Source: Maribacter sp. MJ134 (GTDB lineage: Bacteria; Bacteroidota; Bacteroidia; Flavobacteriales; Flavobacteriaceae). From it: a DNA stretch of 64,000 nt. The stretch covers positions 2,728,001-2,792,000 of the forward strand of contig NZ_CP034570.1 in NCBI RefSeq assembly GCF_003970695.1, read 5' to 3'. A program made the position numbers and the translations under genes. The notes under the pieces were generated by a model. That model searched no databases and was not told the origin of the DNA. It was given only the letters and a program-made list of their open reading frames with translations. This document shows, one piece after another, positions 55,012-64,000 of this stretch (the stretch's first letter is position 1; the number at the start of each line of letters is the position of its first letter).

Positions 55012-55161
55012 ATGGATATCCTACAACAGATTCTAGTCTACCTTACTTTAGCGATAGCCATTGGGTACATCCTTAAAAAATTCTTCCTTCCCAAATCCTT
55101 GTTCGGAACCAAAAAACAGCAGTCCAAAGCATGTGGACAAGATGATTGTGGCTGTCATTAA
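55012..55161 (+). CDS. FeoB-associated small Cys-rich membrane protein
   Basis: A 49-residue protein starting at ATG 55012, one base after the feoB stop. It has one membrane helix (about 6-25, ILVYLTLAIAIGYILKKFFL), a basic stretch and a Cys-rich end, C41-G-Q-D-D-C46-G-C48-H. This matches the small FeoB-associated proteins of Bacteroidota and Firmicutes, which sit where FeoC is found in enterobacteria. The thiols could handle iron or form a small cluster; this is inference. Confidence 0.82.
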   Translation: MDILQQILVYLTLAIAIGYILKKFFLPKSLFGTKKQQSKACGQDDCGCH

Positions 55162-55334
55162 AGTTTAAATGAGCAGTTTTTCAATTTTATCGTAACAAAT
55201 GAGACGTTTTTGAAGTCTTCCTTAAACCGAACTTAGTTCGTTAAAAAAATAATAAATACATCCTAATAAAAACAAAAACAGGCAGGTATTACGCCTACCT
55301 ATTCTTTAGTTTGTAATTAAGTTATTCCTATTAT

Positions 55335-56870
55335 ATGCGAAAGACCTTTACCTCAAAAATTGCAATACTGACCGTTTTTCTATCATTCCCCACTATTCAG
55401 GCTCAGACACTCAGCTCCAAAATATTGGACAGCGTTACGCAAAAACCAATCCCTTACGCTACAGTTTTATTGAACAATAAAGGGGTTATAACCAACGAGG
55501 AAGGTCAATTTACTTTTTTGTTGGACAAAGGTATACAGCCAACGGATTCCTTGTTCATATCATGTATCGGTTATGAGTCTCTAGGCAAACCTATTGAAGA
55601 ATTCAAAGAAAGTTCTATCTATCTCAGTCCTAAGGCTATTGAGCTAAAGGAAGTAATCGTTTCCAACAAGAATTACACCCCTAAAGAGATTATAAAGCTG
55701 GTCGAGGAAAACTTAGAAAAAAACTATAGGCTGGGTTTTACCAAAAAAAGGTTGTTTTTGAGAGAATCGTATGAAAATACCATCATCAAAACCGATTATA
55801 CCATAAAAGAGTCTACCATACCTGCGTTTAGCAAACCCTTTTTGGATAGTGTTATACGCTCGGTTCCTAAAAGGGATACCTATTATACGGAAATGATAGG
55901 CGATTTATACGGTAGTGAGGACGATGATGAACAGAAACTAGACTTGATTAAAGCTTCTGAACTGTATGACAAGAGTAAACGTATAGATATAGAGAACTTA
56001 GAAGAACGTTTTAATGAGATCATTAAGAAAAACGTGAAAACCGATTCTTATTTTAAGGTGAAATCCGGCCTGTTCGGCACTCGGTTAGACGCAGATGAAC
56101 TATTTGATGCAGAAGTAGATTCCACAGATGTGGCGGCTTTAAACAAAGAACTTGAAAAGAAAAAGAAGGAAAAGGTGAATCAGAAAAAATTCTTTGCCAA
56201 TTACAAACGTAGAACGCTAGGGAATCTGTATAGCAATCTTCCCATATTTAAGGATACCGACTACAATGTACTTTTTAAACCTCGACGTTTTGAACTTACA
56301 CTGGAAGACTTTACCTATATCGGTGATAAAGCATTATATGTTATTCGTTTTGAACCTAAGGGGTCAGAAGAATTTCGCGGTAAGCTTTATATTGATTCCG
56401 ATGATTTTGCCCTAGTAAAGATGGATTTTGAGAATACGGAACCCATCCGAAACTTTAAGCTCTTGGGCATTTCTATCAATGAATATCTCGCTAAGGGCAG
56501 CATCTTGTTCGGAAAGGACGAAGATGGACTATACGGTTTAAAGTATTATGAAATAACAAAAGGAAACAGGGTTGGCTTTAGAAGACCTGTTCAGATCATT
56601 GAGAAAAATAAAAACGTAAAAGGAAGAAGAAAACAAAATGAACTTCATTTAAAAATCGATGCCGCCTTTGGTGGATTAAATCGTTATGAGGTCGTTGTTT
56701 TTGATACCGAGAACATCAGCGATACCACCTTTGAAAACTTTAAAGAGTCTAACGAGGTGTTGCCACAGTACATGGCTAATTACGACCCAGAATTCTGGAA
56801 AGGATATACGATTATGGAGCCTAATACTGCGATAAAAGAATTTACCTCCGAGGTGGCGGCAGAAAAATAA
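55335..56870 (+). CDS. secreted CarboxypepD_reg-like protein
   Basis: A 511-residue secreted protein with a signal peptide (1-23, ending TIQAQ), then a carboxypeptidase-regulatory-like beta sandwich at about 25-110: ILDSVTQKPIPYATVLLNNK, GVITNEEGQFTF, LFISCIGYESLG, IYLSPKAIELKEVIV. The remaining 400 residues are a charged mixed domain with Lys/Glu-rich helices and long beta segments (FRGKLYIDSDDFALVKMDFE), as in many Bacteroidota envelope proteins of unknown role. It stands alone. Confidence 0.82.
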   Translation: MRKTFTSKIAILTVFLSFPTIQAQTLSSKILDSVTQKPIPYATVLLNNKGVITNEEGQFTFLLDKGIQPTDSLFISCIGYESLGKPIEEFKESSIYLSPKAIELKEVIVSNKNYTPKEIIKLVEENLEKNYRLGFTKKRLFLRESYENTIIKTDYTIKESTIPAFSKPFLDSVIRSVPKRDTYYTEMIGDLYGSEDDDEQKLDLIKASELYDKSKRIDIENLEERFNEIIKKNVKTDSYFKVKSGLFGTRLDADELFDAEVDSTDVAALNKELEKKKKEKVNQKKFFANYKRRTLGNLYSNLPIFKDTDYNVLFKPRRFELTLEDFTYIGDKALYVIRFEPKGSEEFRGKLYIDSDDFALVKMDFENTEPIRNFKLLGISINEYLAKGSILFGKDEDGLYGLKYYEITKGNRVGFRRPVQIIEKNKNVKGRRKQNELHLKIDAAFGGLNRYEVVVFDTENISDTTFENFKESNEVLPQYMANYDPEFWKGYTIMEPNTAIKEFTSEVAAEK

Positions 56871-57014
56871 AGCCCTTATATTTTAGAAGAAAAGAACATT
56901 GCTTTAAAGCCTATTTTATCATTGGGTTTAGTAATTTCTTTAAATAATAAATAAATGGTCTAGGCTTATAAATCAGTTCCTAGGAAAACATGTCCTTCTA
57001 AAACAGCCGAGACT

Positions 57015-57401
57015 TTAAATCAAGTTCCGAATAAAGGAGTACAATAAAAGCGCCCAGCCCGCTACCAAAAATAATCCTCCGATGGGAGTAATTGGACCTA
57101 AAAACTTCAATTTCTTCCCTTTTGAGGAACTTATGCATAGGCCATAGATACTAAAGGAAAAAAGAAGGATCCCGATAATAAAACAGTACACCATATATTT
57201 TTCCAATGACGTATCCATGTTTAGGTTAAAACCTAACATCAATAGAACCAGGGCATGATACATTTGATATTTGACCCCAGTCTCAAAACTGTTCAACTGC
57301 TCCACGCTAAAACGTTTTTTTAAAGCGTGTGCCCCAAAGGCTCCAAAGACTATTGCCAATAATCCAAAAAGTGCTCCCAAGCATTGTGCAAGTAAAACCA
57401 T
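57015..57401 (-). CDS. DUF423 family membrane protein
   Basis: A 128-residue protein with four membrane helices and the DUF423 signature GLLAIVFGAFGAHALKKR at about 13-30, then LNSFETGVKYQMYHALVLLM and GLFLVAGWALL near the end. Widespread and of unknown function. It diverges from the TonB-plug-like gene at 57511. Confidence 0.9.
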   Translation of the reverse strand: MVLLAQCLGALFGLLAIVFGAFGAHALKKRFSVEQLNSFETGVKYQMYHALVLLMLGFNLNMDTSLEKYMVYCFIIGILLFSFSIYGLCISSSKGKKLKFLGPITPIGGLFLVAGWALLLYSFIRNLI

Positions 57402-57510
57402 AGTATTCCTTGTTTAGTTTCTTTAATTATTGAATAACGAAGTTCCTGATAAAGATTTACATATTACCCAACAAAATGGATTATATTTAGAAAGCTAATA
57501 ATCCGCCATA

Positions 57511-57915
57511 ATGAAAAACGTATCACTACTTTTAACCGTAATTGCTGTGGTAATTTTGTACAGCTGCGGTAGCTCAAAAGCCAAGGATACTTCCAAATCG
57601 GAACTTGAACAAGAGCTCACCGAAAAAAATAGAGGTGCCGTTTCCCTACTTACTAGGGTAATACAGTTGCCCGGCATAGTTCGCAGAAACGGAAGGCCGG
57701 TAATCAACAAAACGGCAAATTCTATTTTGGCAAGTGCTACGGAAGAACCGCTGTATATCCTTAATTCCTATATCGTTGGTAGTTCCTTTAACTCTGTAAA
57801 TCAGTTGGTAGATAGTTTTAATGTAAAAACCATAGAAATACTTTCGGATGCTGCAGCAGCGGAGTATGGCACCAGAGCGGCTAATGGCGTCATAAAAATC
57901 ACAACGTACGACTAA
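57511..57915 (+). CDS. stand-alone TonB-plug-like lipoprotein
   Basis: A 134-residue lipoprotein (MKNVSLLLTVIAVVILYSC, acylated Cys19). The mature part ends EPLYILNSYIVGSSFNSVNQ, VDSFNVKTIEILSDAAAAEY, GTRAANGVIKITTYD, which is the core of a TonB-dependent receptor plug (as in SusC: a named product, then a loop, then DASA-IYG-RGANGVI). No beta-barrel follows. The plug alone has been captured as a small lipid-anchored domain, perhaps to bind TonB or a receptor partner. It faces away from the DUF423 gene. Confidence 0.8.
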   Translation: MKNVSLLLTVIAVVILYSCGSSKAKDTSKSELEQELTEKNRGAVSLLTRVIQLPGIVRRNGRPVINKTANSILASATEEPLYILNSYIVGSSFNSVNQLVDSFNVKTIEILSDAAAAEYGTRAANGVIKITTYD

Positions 57916-57925
57916 GAATTATTCC

Positions 57926-58339
57926 TTAGTCCAACACTATTGTAATTTCAGTGTTCGCAACAATTTTAAACGCACATTCGTCAAATCTAGGAGGGCCGAA
58001 CATTTTCATTTTTGCTTTTGAAAAGGCTACGGCTTCTTTGGGAATACCGAACATATTGGTATCTAAAACATCATTCCCGTTTTCGTCATGGAAAATGGCC
58101 ACGGCATAGTTACCTTCCGGAATATCGTTTATTTGGATAATCGTATTCCCTTCTGTTGCCTTTTTAGAACCCATTTTATAGACCTTATCAAACTTTAAAA
58201 ATGATTCGTGGTCTTTATAGACAGCGGCACAAATAGCACCTGCGTTAGACGGCACACCCTCAATCTTAAGGCTAAGATTATGTTGGCTAAAACCGGCGTA
58301 AACCATTAAAATCAAAAAGGAACTGATTATTTTTTTCAT
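57926..58339 (-). CDS. secreted DUF2141 protein
   Basis: A 137-residue protein with a signal peptide (1-18) and a DUF2141 beta domain: LSLKIEGVPSNAGAICAAVY, IPEGNYAVAIFHDENGNDVL (a family mark near 80-99), GIPKEAVAFSKAKMKMFGPP, and FDECAFKI. DUF2141 proteins are exported and widespread in Bacteroidota, of unknown function. It is convergent with the plug-like gene, 10 bp apart. Confidence 0.87.
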   Translation of the reverse strand: MKKIISSFLILMVYAGFSQHNLSLKIEGVPSNAGAICAAVYKDHESFLKFDKVYKMGSKKATEGNTIIQINDIPEGNYAVAIFHDENGNDVLDTNMFGIPKEAVAFSKAKMKMFGPPRFDECAFKIVANTEITIVLD

Positions 58340-58394
58340 AGGGATTTGAAGCGTTCATAGCTTCAATAATTTATAAATTATAGTGTCTATTGTT

Positions 58395-58835
58395 CTAGTT
58401 TGGAACGGTAACATCCAAACTTTTTTCTTGTAAGTGGTTAAATAAGTTTAAGGTTTCAACAGAATCTTTAAGGTTTACGAACAGTTTGAGCGAGTCCTTA
58501 TAGACTATTTTTATTTTCTGTTGTGAAATATTATCCACGAAAACATGAATTTTACTTTCTGTAAGAGAATCCTTAAATGCTCTAAAAATACCTTTTTCCT
58601 TTTCCAACGCAGAAAATCCATTCAATCTTTCCATTGGCGGTATACGCTCTACGAACAGCACACTATCCATGTCGGCATAAGGGATAGCAACACGATAAAA
58701 TCCAGAAAGTAATTGAATTTCATTAGGTTCTAATTTTACCCAATTTTTGTAATGCATCACCAAGCTAGAGAGGCATATGATGAAAGTAATAATCATTACC
58801 AAATTCCAAAACCAATGTCTTTTTTTGCTTGTCAT
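58395..58835 (-). CDS. membrane-anchored protein, unknown function
   Basis: About 146 residues from ATG 58835 (MTSKKRHWFWNLVMIITFII), a basic N-terminus and one helix at about 10-28, then a soluble PH-like or beta-rich part (NWVKLEPNEIQLLSGFYRVA, YADMDSVLFVERIPPMERLN). The frame runs upstream to ATG 58901, which would bury the signal anchor; I prefer the inner start. No family is recognised, though residues about 33-60 recall bacterial PH-type domains. Confidence 0.6.
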   Translation of the reverse strand: MTSKKRHWFWNLVMIITFIICLSSLVMHYKNWVKLEPNEIQLLSGFYRVAIPYADMDSVLFVERIPPMERLNGFSALEKEKGIFRAFKDSLTESKIHVFVDNISQQKIKIVYKDSLKLFVNLKDSVETLNLFNHLQEKSLDVTVPN

Positions 58836-59025
58836 ACCATTCTTAACTATTGCCCTACTGTAATTTATTTCTTCAAAGATATCACTATGTACTATAATCA
58901 TAACGACACCTTAAGAACACTATTGCCACCTCACTCTTATAATTAAAATTGTTCTTTTAAGGTTCTAACGCAAACATTATTCCAATAATCCCTTTATATT
59001 TAAAAGCATTAAATAATTAGACCCT

Positions 59026-61809
59026 ATGAAAATTATAATACCCTTTCTGCTACTGTTTATTTCCCTGACTGTTTCCGCACAAAAAAAAGTGCTGGACCAC
59101 AGCGATTATGAGCTTTGGAGTACTATTGAAGGAGACCAACTAGACCCAAATGGAAAGTATTTAGTTTACGCTTTAGCAAAGGGAGAAAAGGACCATTTCC
59201 TGAAGATAAAGGACATTGACGGAAGGGAATTATTGTCGTACGACCGCGGGAAGCAAGGACTATTCGGTTATGATTCCAAACACCTGTTCTTTACAATAAA
59301 ACCTTGGAAAGATAGCCTTAGGGCCATGAAAAGCAGAAAGGTGAAGAAGAAAAATTTGCCAAAGGATTCTTTAGGAATTTTCAACCTAGAAAATAAGAGC
59401 CTTACCAAAATAGGGAATCTAAAATCGTACAAAGTACCGGAAAAATGGTCCGGTTATGTGGCTTATATGCTGGAAGAAGTAAAAACCGATAATACGTCAA
59501 AAAGTAAAGATTCGGTTCAAGAGAAAAAGCCTAAAAAAAAGAACGTAAGTAAGGAAAATGGCTATCACGTAGTGCTACGTAATCTCGAAGATAATACGGA
59601 GGATACCTTAAAATTCGTAACACACTATACCTTTTCAAAAAAGGACAACATGTTTGCCTATAGTACTACGGGTCCAGATAAAGACAGTAACTCGAGTGTT
59701 GTTGTTATGGATTTGGAGAATGAAGAAACAAACAATATTCACTCCGTTAAAAGCGCCAAATATTACCAACTTGAGTTTAGCGAGACAGGCCGGCATCTTG
59801 GTTTTGTGGTAGATGCGGACACCACGAAAGTACAGATACGCCCAAACGAACTTTTTTTATGGAAAAAAGGTGCTGGGAAAGCAGAAAAACTAGTTGATTC
59901 GTCCAGTGCCCCTAAAGATTATTTGGTTTCATCTGATGGAAAAGTACATTTCTCCAAAGATGAGTCCAAACTATTTTTTGGTCTAAGAACCCCACCTATC
60001 GTTAAGGACACCACCCTTACCGATGATGAAATCGTGAACGTAGAGGTATGGACCTATAATGAACCCCGGTTGTACACTGTACAAGAACTACAGTTAAAAA
60101 ATGACACCATACGGTCCTTTGAAACCGTAATCCATTTAAAAGATAACAAACTAGTACAACTGGCAAATACCGAGTTTACAGAAAGTGAACTGGGTGATGA
60201 AGGTAATGCTGCTTATACGCTAATAGGCACCTCAACACCTTATGAATTAGAAAGTCAATGGAAAGGTTTTAAGGAGTACGATTATGCCGTACTGGATGTC
60301 CGTACGGGAGAAACCGTAAGGAAAATCAAAAAATCCGCTCAAATGAAGCTCAGCCCAAAGGCTAAGTATGCATATGGTTACAGCAGGGTAGATACCACTT
60401 GGTTTACACATGATATGAAATCGGGAATCTATAAAGCACTAACAAAGGACAAGGTTTTTTATAATGAATTCCATGATTACCCAGACCACCCTTATGCCTA
60501 TGGAATGGCCGGCTTTACAAAAGATGATGCTTCAGTTCTACTTTATGACAGGTACGACATCTGGGAGTTTAATCCGAAAACAGGCGCAGGAAATAGATTA
60601 ACCAAAGGGCGTGAAACAAAGACCAGGTACCGTTTGGTTCAATTAGACAAAGAAGAACGTTTCTTAAATCCCGATACGAAATGGTTATTTACGGTATTTG
60701 ACGAAATTACCAAGAATTCCGGTTACGTACTTTTCAACCCAAAGAATCAAAAATTGACCAAACTAGTATCAGGACCATATCGGTATTCCAATCCTAAAAA
60801 GGCTGTCTTGAGTGAACAACTGTTATTTACGAGGGAATCTTTTAAGGAATTCCCAGATCTAAGAACAACCGACTTCGATTTTGAGAATATCACTGTGCTA
60901 AGCGATGCCAATCCGCAACAAAGCGGCTATAATTGGGGTACCAATGAACTTATCAACTGGACATCCCTAGACGGTAAAGAGCTTACAGGGATGCTCATAA
61001 AACCAGAGAATTTTGACCCGAACAAGAAATACCCCTTACTCGTAAATTTTTACGAACGTAGTTCGGACGGTCTGCACCGTCACAGAATACCCAGAGCGGA
61101 GCGATCATCTATTAACTATAGCTTTTATACCAGTAGAGGCTATATAATATTTAATCCTGATGTGGCCTATCGTGTAGGTTATCCTGGTGAAAGCGCTTAT
61201 AATTGTGTCATTCCTGGTGTAACTTCCCTTATAGAAAAAGGGTTTATAGATAAGGACAACATTGGTGTGCAAGGACATAGCTGGGGAGGGTATCAAATTG
61301 CCTATTTAGTTACTAAAACCGATATATTCAAAGCGGCTGAATCCGGTGCTCCCGTACCCAATATGATTAGTGCCTACGGAGGTATTCGTTGGTGGACAGG
61401 GCTTAGTAGGCAATTTCAGTACGAACATACCCAAAGTAGAATCGGAGGTACACCGTGGGAATACCCAGCGCGTTATATAGAAAACTCCCCAATTTTCAAC
61501 ATCGATAAAATAAATACACCACTATTGGTCATGCATAACGATGCAGATGGCCATGTGCCTTGGTATCAAGGTATTGAATTCTTCGTTAGCCTTAGAAGGT
61601 TGGGGAAACCATCTTGGTTTCTAAACTACAATGGGGAACCGCATTGGCCGTTAAAATTACAGAACAGAAAAGATTTTAACCTAAGAATGGCCCAATTTTT
61701 CGATTACTATCTCAAGGGTGCTCCAAAACCCGTATGGATGGAGAAAGGAGTCCCTGCCCTTGTAAAAGGAATTAACCAAGGGTATGAGTTAACGGATTCT
61801 CCAGAGTAA
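59026..61809 (+). CDS. secreted S9 family prolyl oligopeptidase-like peptidase
   Basis: A 927-residue secreted serine peptidase. A signal peptide (1-18, ending VSAQK) is followed by a beta-propeller-like part to about 600 and an alpha/beta-hydrolase domain. The nucleophile Ser is near 751 in GVQGHSWGGYQIAY, Asp near 838 in HNDADGHVPWYQG, and His near 871 in GEPHWPLKL. The Lys/Glu-rich insert at about 105-180 (KKKNLPKDSLG, QEKKPKKKNVSKENGYH) is longer than in short POP enzymes. Probably cleaves peptides in the periplasm. Confidence 0.9.
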   Translation: MKIIIPFLLLFISLTVSAQKKVLDHSDYELWSTIEGDQLDPNGKYLVYALAKGEKDHFLKIKDIDGRELLSYDRGKQGLFGYDSKHLFFTIKPWKDSLRAMKSRKVKKKNLPKDSLGIFNLENKSLTKIGNLKSYKVPEKWSGYVAYMLEEVKTDNTSKSKDSVQEKKPKKKNVSKENGYHVVLRNLEDNTEDTLKFVTHYTFSKKDNMFAYSTTGPDKDSNSSVVVMDLENEETNNIHSVKSAKYYQLEFSETGRHLGFVVDADTTKVQIRPNELFLWKKGAGKAEKLVDSSSAPKDYLVSSDGKVHFSKDESKLFFGLRTPPIVKDTTLTDDEIVNVEVWTYNEPRLYTVQELQLKNDTIRSFETVIHLKDNKLVQLANTEFTESELGDEGNAAYTLIGTSTPYELESQWKGFKEYDYAVLDVRTGETVRKIKKSAQMKLSPKAKYAYGYSRVDTTWFTHDMKSGIYKALTKDKVFYNEFHDYPDHPYAYGMAGFTKDDASVLLYDRYDIWEFNPKTGAGNRLTKGRETKTRYRLVQLDKEERFLNPDTKWLFTVFDEITKNSGYVLFNPKNQKLTKLVSGPYRYSNPKKAVLSEQLLFTRESFKEFPDLRTTDFDFENITVLSDANPQQSGYNWGTNELINWTSLDGKELTGMLIKPENFDPNKKYPLLVNFYERSSDGLHRHRIPRAERSSINYSFYTSRGYIIFNPDVAYRVGYPGESAYNCVIPGVTSLIEKGFIDKDNIGVQGHSWGGYQIAYLVTKTDIFKAAESGAPVPNMISAYGGIRWWTGLSRQFQYEHTQSRIGGTPWEYPARYIENSPIFNIDKINTPLLVMHNDADGHVPWYQGIEFFVSLRRLGKPSWFLNYNGEPHWPLKLQNRKDFNLRMAQFFDYYLKGAPKPVWMEKGVPALVKGINQGYELTDSPE

Positions 61810-61946
61810 AAGAAAGAATTGATCCTTGATTCGTAAACTACCATGGGGCAAGCCCTCGAGGCATTCATTGGAAACATATTTTCAATTTCGAGGCAAGCCC
61901 ATGAATATCACACCCTTTGGTGGTGCCAATGAAATTAAGCTATTAC

Positions 61947-61979
61947 GGGTTTAACGTTTATTTAGTAAGCGTTAAACCC
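61947..61979. repeat. inverted repeat between convergent genes
   Basis: GGGTTTAACG (61947-61956) and CGTTAAACCC (61970-61979), a perfect 10-bp pair around a 13-nt loop. It has no T-run on either strand, so it may be a weak, rho-assisted terminator for the S9 gene or the gene at 62001. Confidence 0.5.
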
Positions 61980-62000
61980 ATAATTGCTTTGACCCGATCT

Positions 62001-64000
62001 TTACTTAAACCGATATCCCAATCCCAGTTGAAATACATTAGAGAAAAAGTCATCAATGGTATAGATTTCATAAGCTGCTCTTATCTGTGTAAACTTTTTG
62101 ATTTTATAGGTTAGTTGCCCCATATATCTCTCAAAGTTAGGTTGGTCCCGTTCTGCAAAAAGGCTAATATCCGTAGTAAATTGAAAATTTGTCAAAGGCG
62201 AACCAATTGTAAAAAGGATGCCTCCACCGCCCACTAATCTATTATTAGCTATCCAGTAAGGAAATCCGTCCCTTCTATTTAAAGTCCCAAATCCGTAAGA
62301 TGTTTCCAACAATGGGGAAATTTTGAATTTTTTCAAATTAAGGAGGGCATACTCAAGCCTCAACAGCCCGGTTGTTTCAAACTCGTCATCCGTATAATAG
62401 TTGGATTCCAAGGATATGATATTCTTGAAAGATTTACCCAATGCTATTTCCTTGTATCCATTGAACCTAATTCTATAGATGTCTAAAACATGTCCTGGAC
62501 CCGTTCTTACGGGAAAAGCATCCAATTGAAACGATGTAAAATTCAGTTTTTGACTAGTGCTATAACCTATTCCAAACTGATAATACAACTTGTTTTGATT
62601 ATCTCTTTCTAATCTTCCTCTTAACCAAGCATTTTTATTTTCTTTTGAATTCATATAATAGCCGTATTCTAAACCTAATAAATCTCTTCCTTCATTATTT
62701 GGCCTTATGATAGAATCTGGCGGAATTTTGTACATGGTACTCTGTGTAAGCCCAATTTTATGAAAATTACCCTTTTGATTTCTTAGTTTGAAGTAAACGC
62801 TATTCATCAGAGCCGTAGGCCTAAAAGCATCATTTATGTTAAACGTTTCAAAACCAATCTCGTTACCCTGGTTTTCTCTTATTTTCGACACTATTTCCTT
62901 TCCAACGTTAGCATCGATCAGTTCTATATATTGTTTATAGAAAGAAGCCTGCTGCCTCAAATCCATTTCCTTTACTTCTCGATTGATAGCTTTTATGATG
63001 TTCTTATCTACTTTGTTCATGGGCATTCCGATAACAATTCTAGCTGCGCCCATAATGTCACTACTGTACAGCATGAGGGTCGCCATATGATTTTTTATCT
63101 TATAATCCCTTGGATTTTCACTTAAGTATTCTTTAAAGACCTTCTTCAACTCTTTTAACTGATTGGTTTCAAAATACCATTCCATCTTTTTTTCAATTGG
63201 CACCTCCGCACCGCATTTAGACCATTCCAAGGCCTTAGAAAAATCACCATAATCAGCAAAATTAACCGCTATCCGAGTTGCTTCATTTTCTAGACCTCTA
63301 AAACATGGGGTAATATTCCTCAATTCCTGATAGGCCTTTCTGGCATCGTTGGCCAATAACAGCCTTATATAATAGGGTAAATCTGTCTCTTTTTTCTCCT
63401 CAAAAGAAGTTGAGCTTAATGTCCAAAAATCAATAGTTTCTTGGTTAATACCCTGAGCGCATTGTGCCCAAAGTAGGGCCTTTTCAAAAACCAATCTGTC
63501 TGCATAGGACCAAGCTATTACATTGGCCAATGCTTTATCATCAAAAGAACAAACCTCTATGGTGTTTAAAAAAGATAAAACCTCTTCTGCTTCACTACCT
63601 ATTAAAAAATTAGCGTAGGCCTTGGTTAAATCAATAGAGGGTTCAATTGCTATAAGTTTTTGAAAAGATTTATTAATGCTATGATAGTTTTCCTCTGTAT
63701 TAAAATTTTGTATGTAATCTTTAAGTATCTCCGCGTTATCCGTATCCCAATAAAGTTCTCGCTCCAACCATTTTTGATGTTCACTTGGTTCAGGGTAGAA
63801 AGTTACATCCAGAACAAGACTGTGAACTTGGGCCGTACTAGCAGACTCAAAACGAGAATAATACCTATCCAATACGGTCCATAGTTCTTTTTCCCTTTCT
63901 TGCCAGACCATATACTGGGCATAGTCTTTGATCATGACTCTGTTTACTTTGGAACTTATTTTAAATTGCTCTTGAATTAAATCTGTTGCGGCACTCAAAT
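62001..64000 (-). CDS. helical-repeat plus outer-membrane beta-barrel protein (5' end beyond window)
   Basis: At least 666 residues. The frame is still open at the right edge, and the first TTG at 63998 is not a convincing start. Residues 1 to about 370 are helical repeats of TPR/HEAT type (YANFLIGSEAEEVLSFLNTI, EYLSENPRDYKIKNHMATLM). From about 385 the pattern alternates in amphipathic strands and ends in an aromatic-tailed YRFK, with loops such as RDGFPYWIANN and NRLVGGGG, as in outer-membrane barrels. A TPR-then-barrel plan is that of exopolysaccharide exporters (PgaA, BcsC) and YaiO-type proteins; no glycosyltransferase gene is in view. Confidence 0.72.
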   Translation of the reverse strand, partial: LSAATDLIQEQFKISSKVNRVMIKDYAQYMVWQEREKELWTVLDRYYSRFESASTAQVHSLVLDVTFYPEPSEHQKWLERELYWDTDNAEILKDYIQNFNTEENYHSINKSFQKLIAIEPSIDLTKAYANFLIGSEAEEVLSFLNTIEVCSFDDKALANVIAWSYADRLVFEKALLWAQCAQGINQETIDFWTLSSTSFEEKKETDLPYYIRLLLANDARKAYQELRNITPCFRGLENEATRIAVNFADYGDFSKALEWSKCGAEVPIEKKMEWYFETNQLKELKKVFKEYLSENPRDYKIKNHMATLMLYSSDIMGAARIVIGMPMNKVDKNIIKAINREVKEMDLRQQASFYKQYIELIDANVGKEIVSKIRENQGNEIGFETFNINDAFRPTALMNSVYFKLRNQKGNFHKIGLTQSTMYKIPPDSIIRPNNEGRDLLGLEYGYYMNSKENKNAWLRGRLERDNQNKLYYQFGIGYSTSQKLNFTSFQLDAFPVRTGPGHVLDIYRIRFNGYKEIALGKSFKNIISLESNYYTDDEFETTGLLRLEYALLNLKKFKISPLLETSYGFGTLNRRDGFPYWIANNRLVGGGGILFTIGSPLTNFQFTTDISLFAERDQPNFERYMGQLTYKIKKFTQIRAAYEIYTIDDFFSNVFQLGLGYRFK

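Noticed and set aside
1..64000. CRISPR arrays, rRNA genes, prophage or conjugation genes
   Set aside because: No regularly spaced repeats, no rRNA segments and no structural or transfer genes are seen. The repeats at 29783-29858 are crossed inverted pairs, not a CRISPR array.

Overview
The window looks like a chromosomal segment of a marine-type Flavobacteriaceae bacterium (Bacteroidota). This is inferred from an A+T-rich sequence, a short Bacteroidota-type RpoD-like sigma factor, two clear promoters of the TTG-N16-20-TAnnTTTG class (before the SCO gene and the sensor kinase), secreted CarboxypepD_reg-like proteins, an arginine-decarboxylase polyamine route and a complete propionyl-CoA to succinyl-CoA carboxylase/mutase set. 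No rRNA, CRISPR array, prophage or conjugation genes are visible. There are two tRNAs, Arg(CCT) and Asn(GTT). Species cannot be told from this sequence.

Layout. 1-500: the 3' end of an unknown gene facing ssb. 709-3666: an IS1595-family transposon with matching 23-bp ends, a DDxN transposase and two passenger genes (a RhuM-family protein and a single-pass membrane protein). 4222-7727: a tight four-gene catabolic operon (TIM-barrel sugar epimerase/isomerase, enolase-superfamily dehydratase or racemase, VOC protein, D-2-hydroxyacid dehydrogenase). 7804-18126: secreted peptidase, BNR/VPS10-type beta-propeller protein, pentapeptide-repeat protein, CBS protein, SDR-type protein and several small unknowns. 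18192-21858: L-threonine 3-dehydrogenase (tdh), a divergent RpoD paralogue, a decayed second tdh tail, and a rimK-like gene whose last 36 codons lie in the -1 frame. 21864-27319: a GNAT-nitrilase fusion and a polyamine cluster (deoxyhypusine-synthase-like protein, agmatinase, arginine decarboxylase).

27976-35905: a sugar uptake and processing cluster (SSS symporter plus tiny partner, DUF4434 protein, AGE-family epimerase, FAD oxidoreductase, RidA lipoprotein, MFS sugar transporter). 35985-45747: propionyl-CoA carboxylase (BCCP, biotin carboxylase, carboxyltransferase) and methylmalonyl-CoA mutase (small and large subunits), with an erythromycin-esterase/CarboxypepD_reg hybrid between the two halves. 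46101-49903: a TPR histidine kinase and LuxR-type response regulator, followed by a membrane protein and a SIMPL-domain protein. A CCCTG-N4-CAGGG palindrome lies before both transcription units. 50073-55161: tRNA-Asn, rseP, a SCO copper protein and a feoAB operon with a 49-residue Cys-rich third gene. 55335-64000: envelope proteins, including a stand-alone TonB-plug-like lipoprotein, an S9 peptidase and a protein that joins helical repeats to a predicted outer-membrane barrel and runs off the window.

The parts most worth a second look are the passenger-carrying IS1595 element, the interlocked inverted repeats at 29783-29858, the shared palindrome at the two-component locus, the rimK frameshift beside the tdh pseudogene and divergent sigma factor, and the DHS-like polyamine cluster. 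No wholly new system is proven by the sequence alone.
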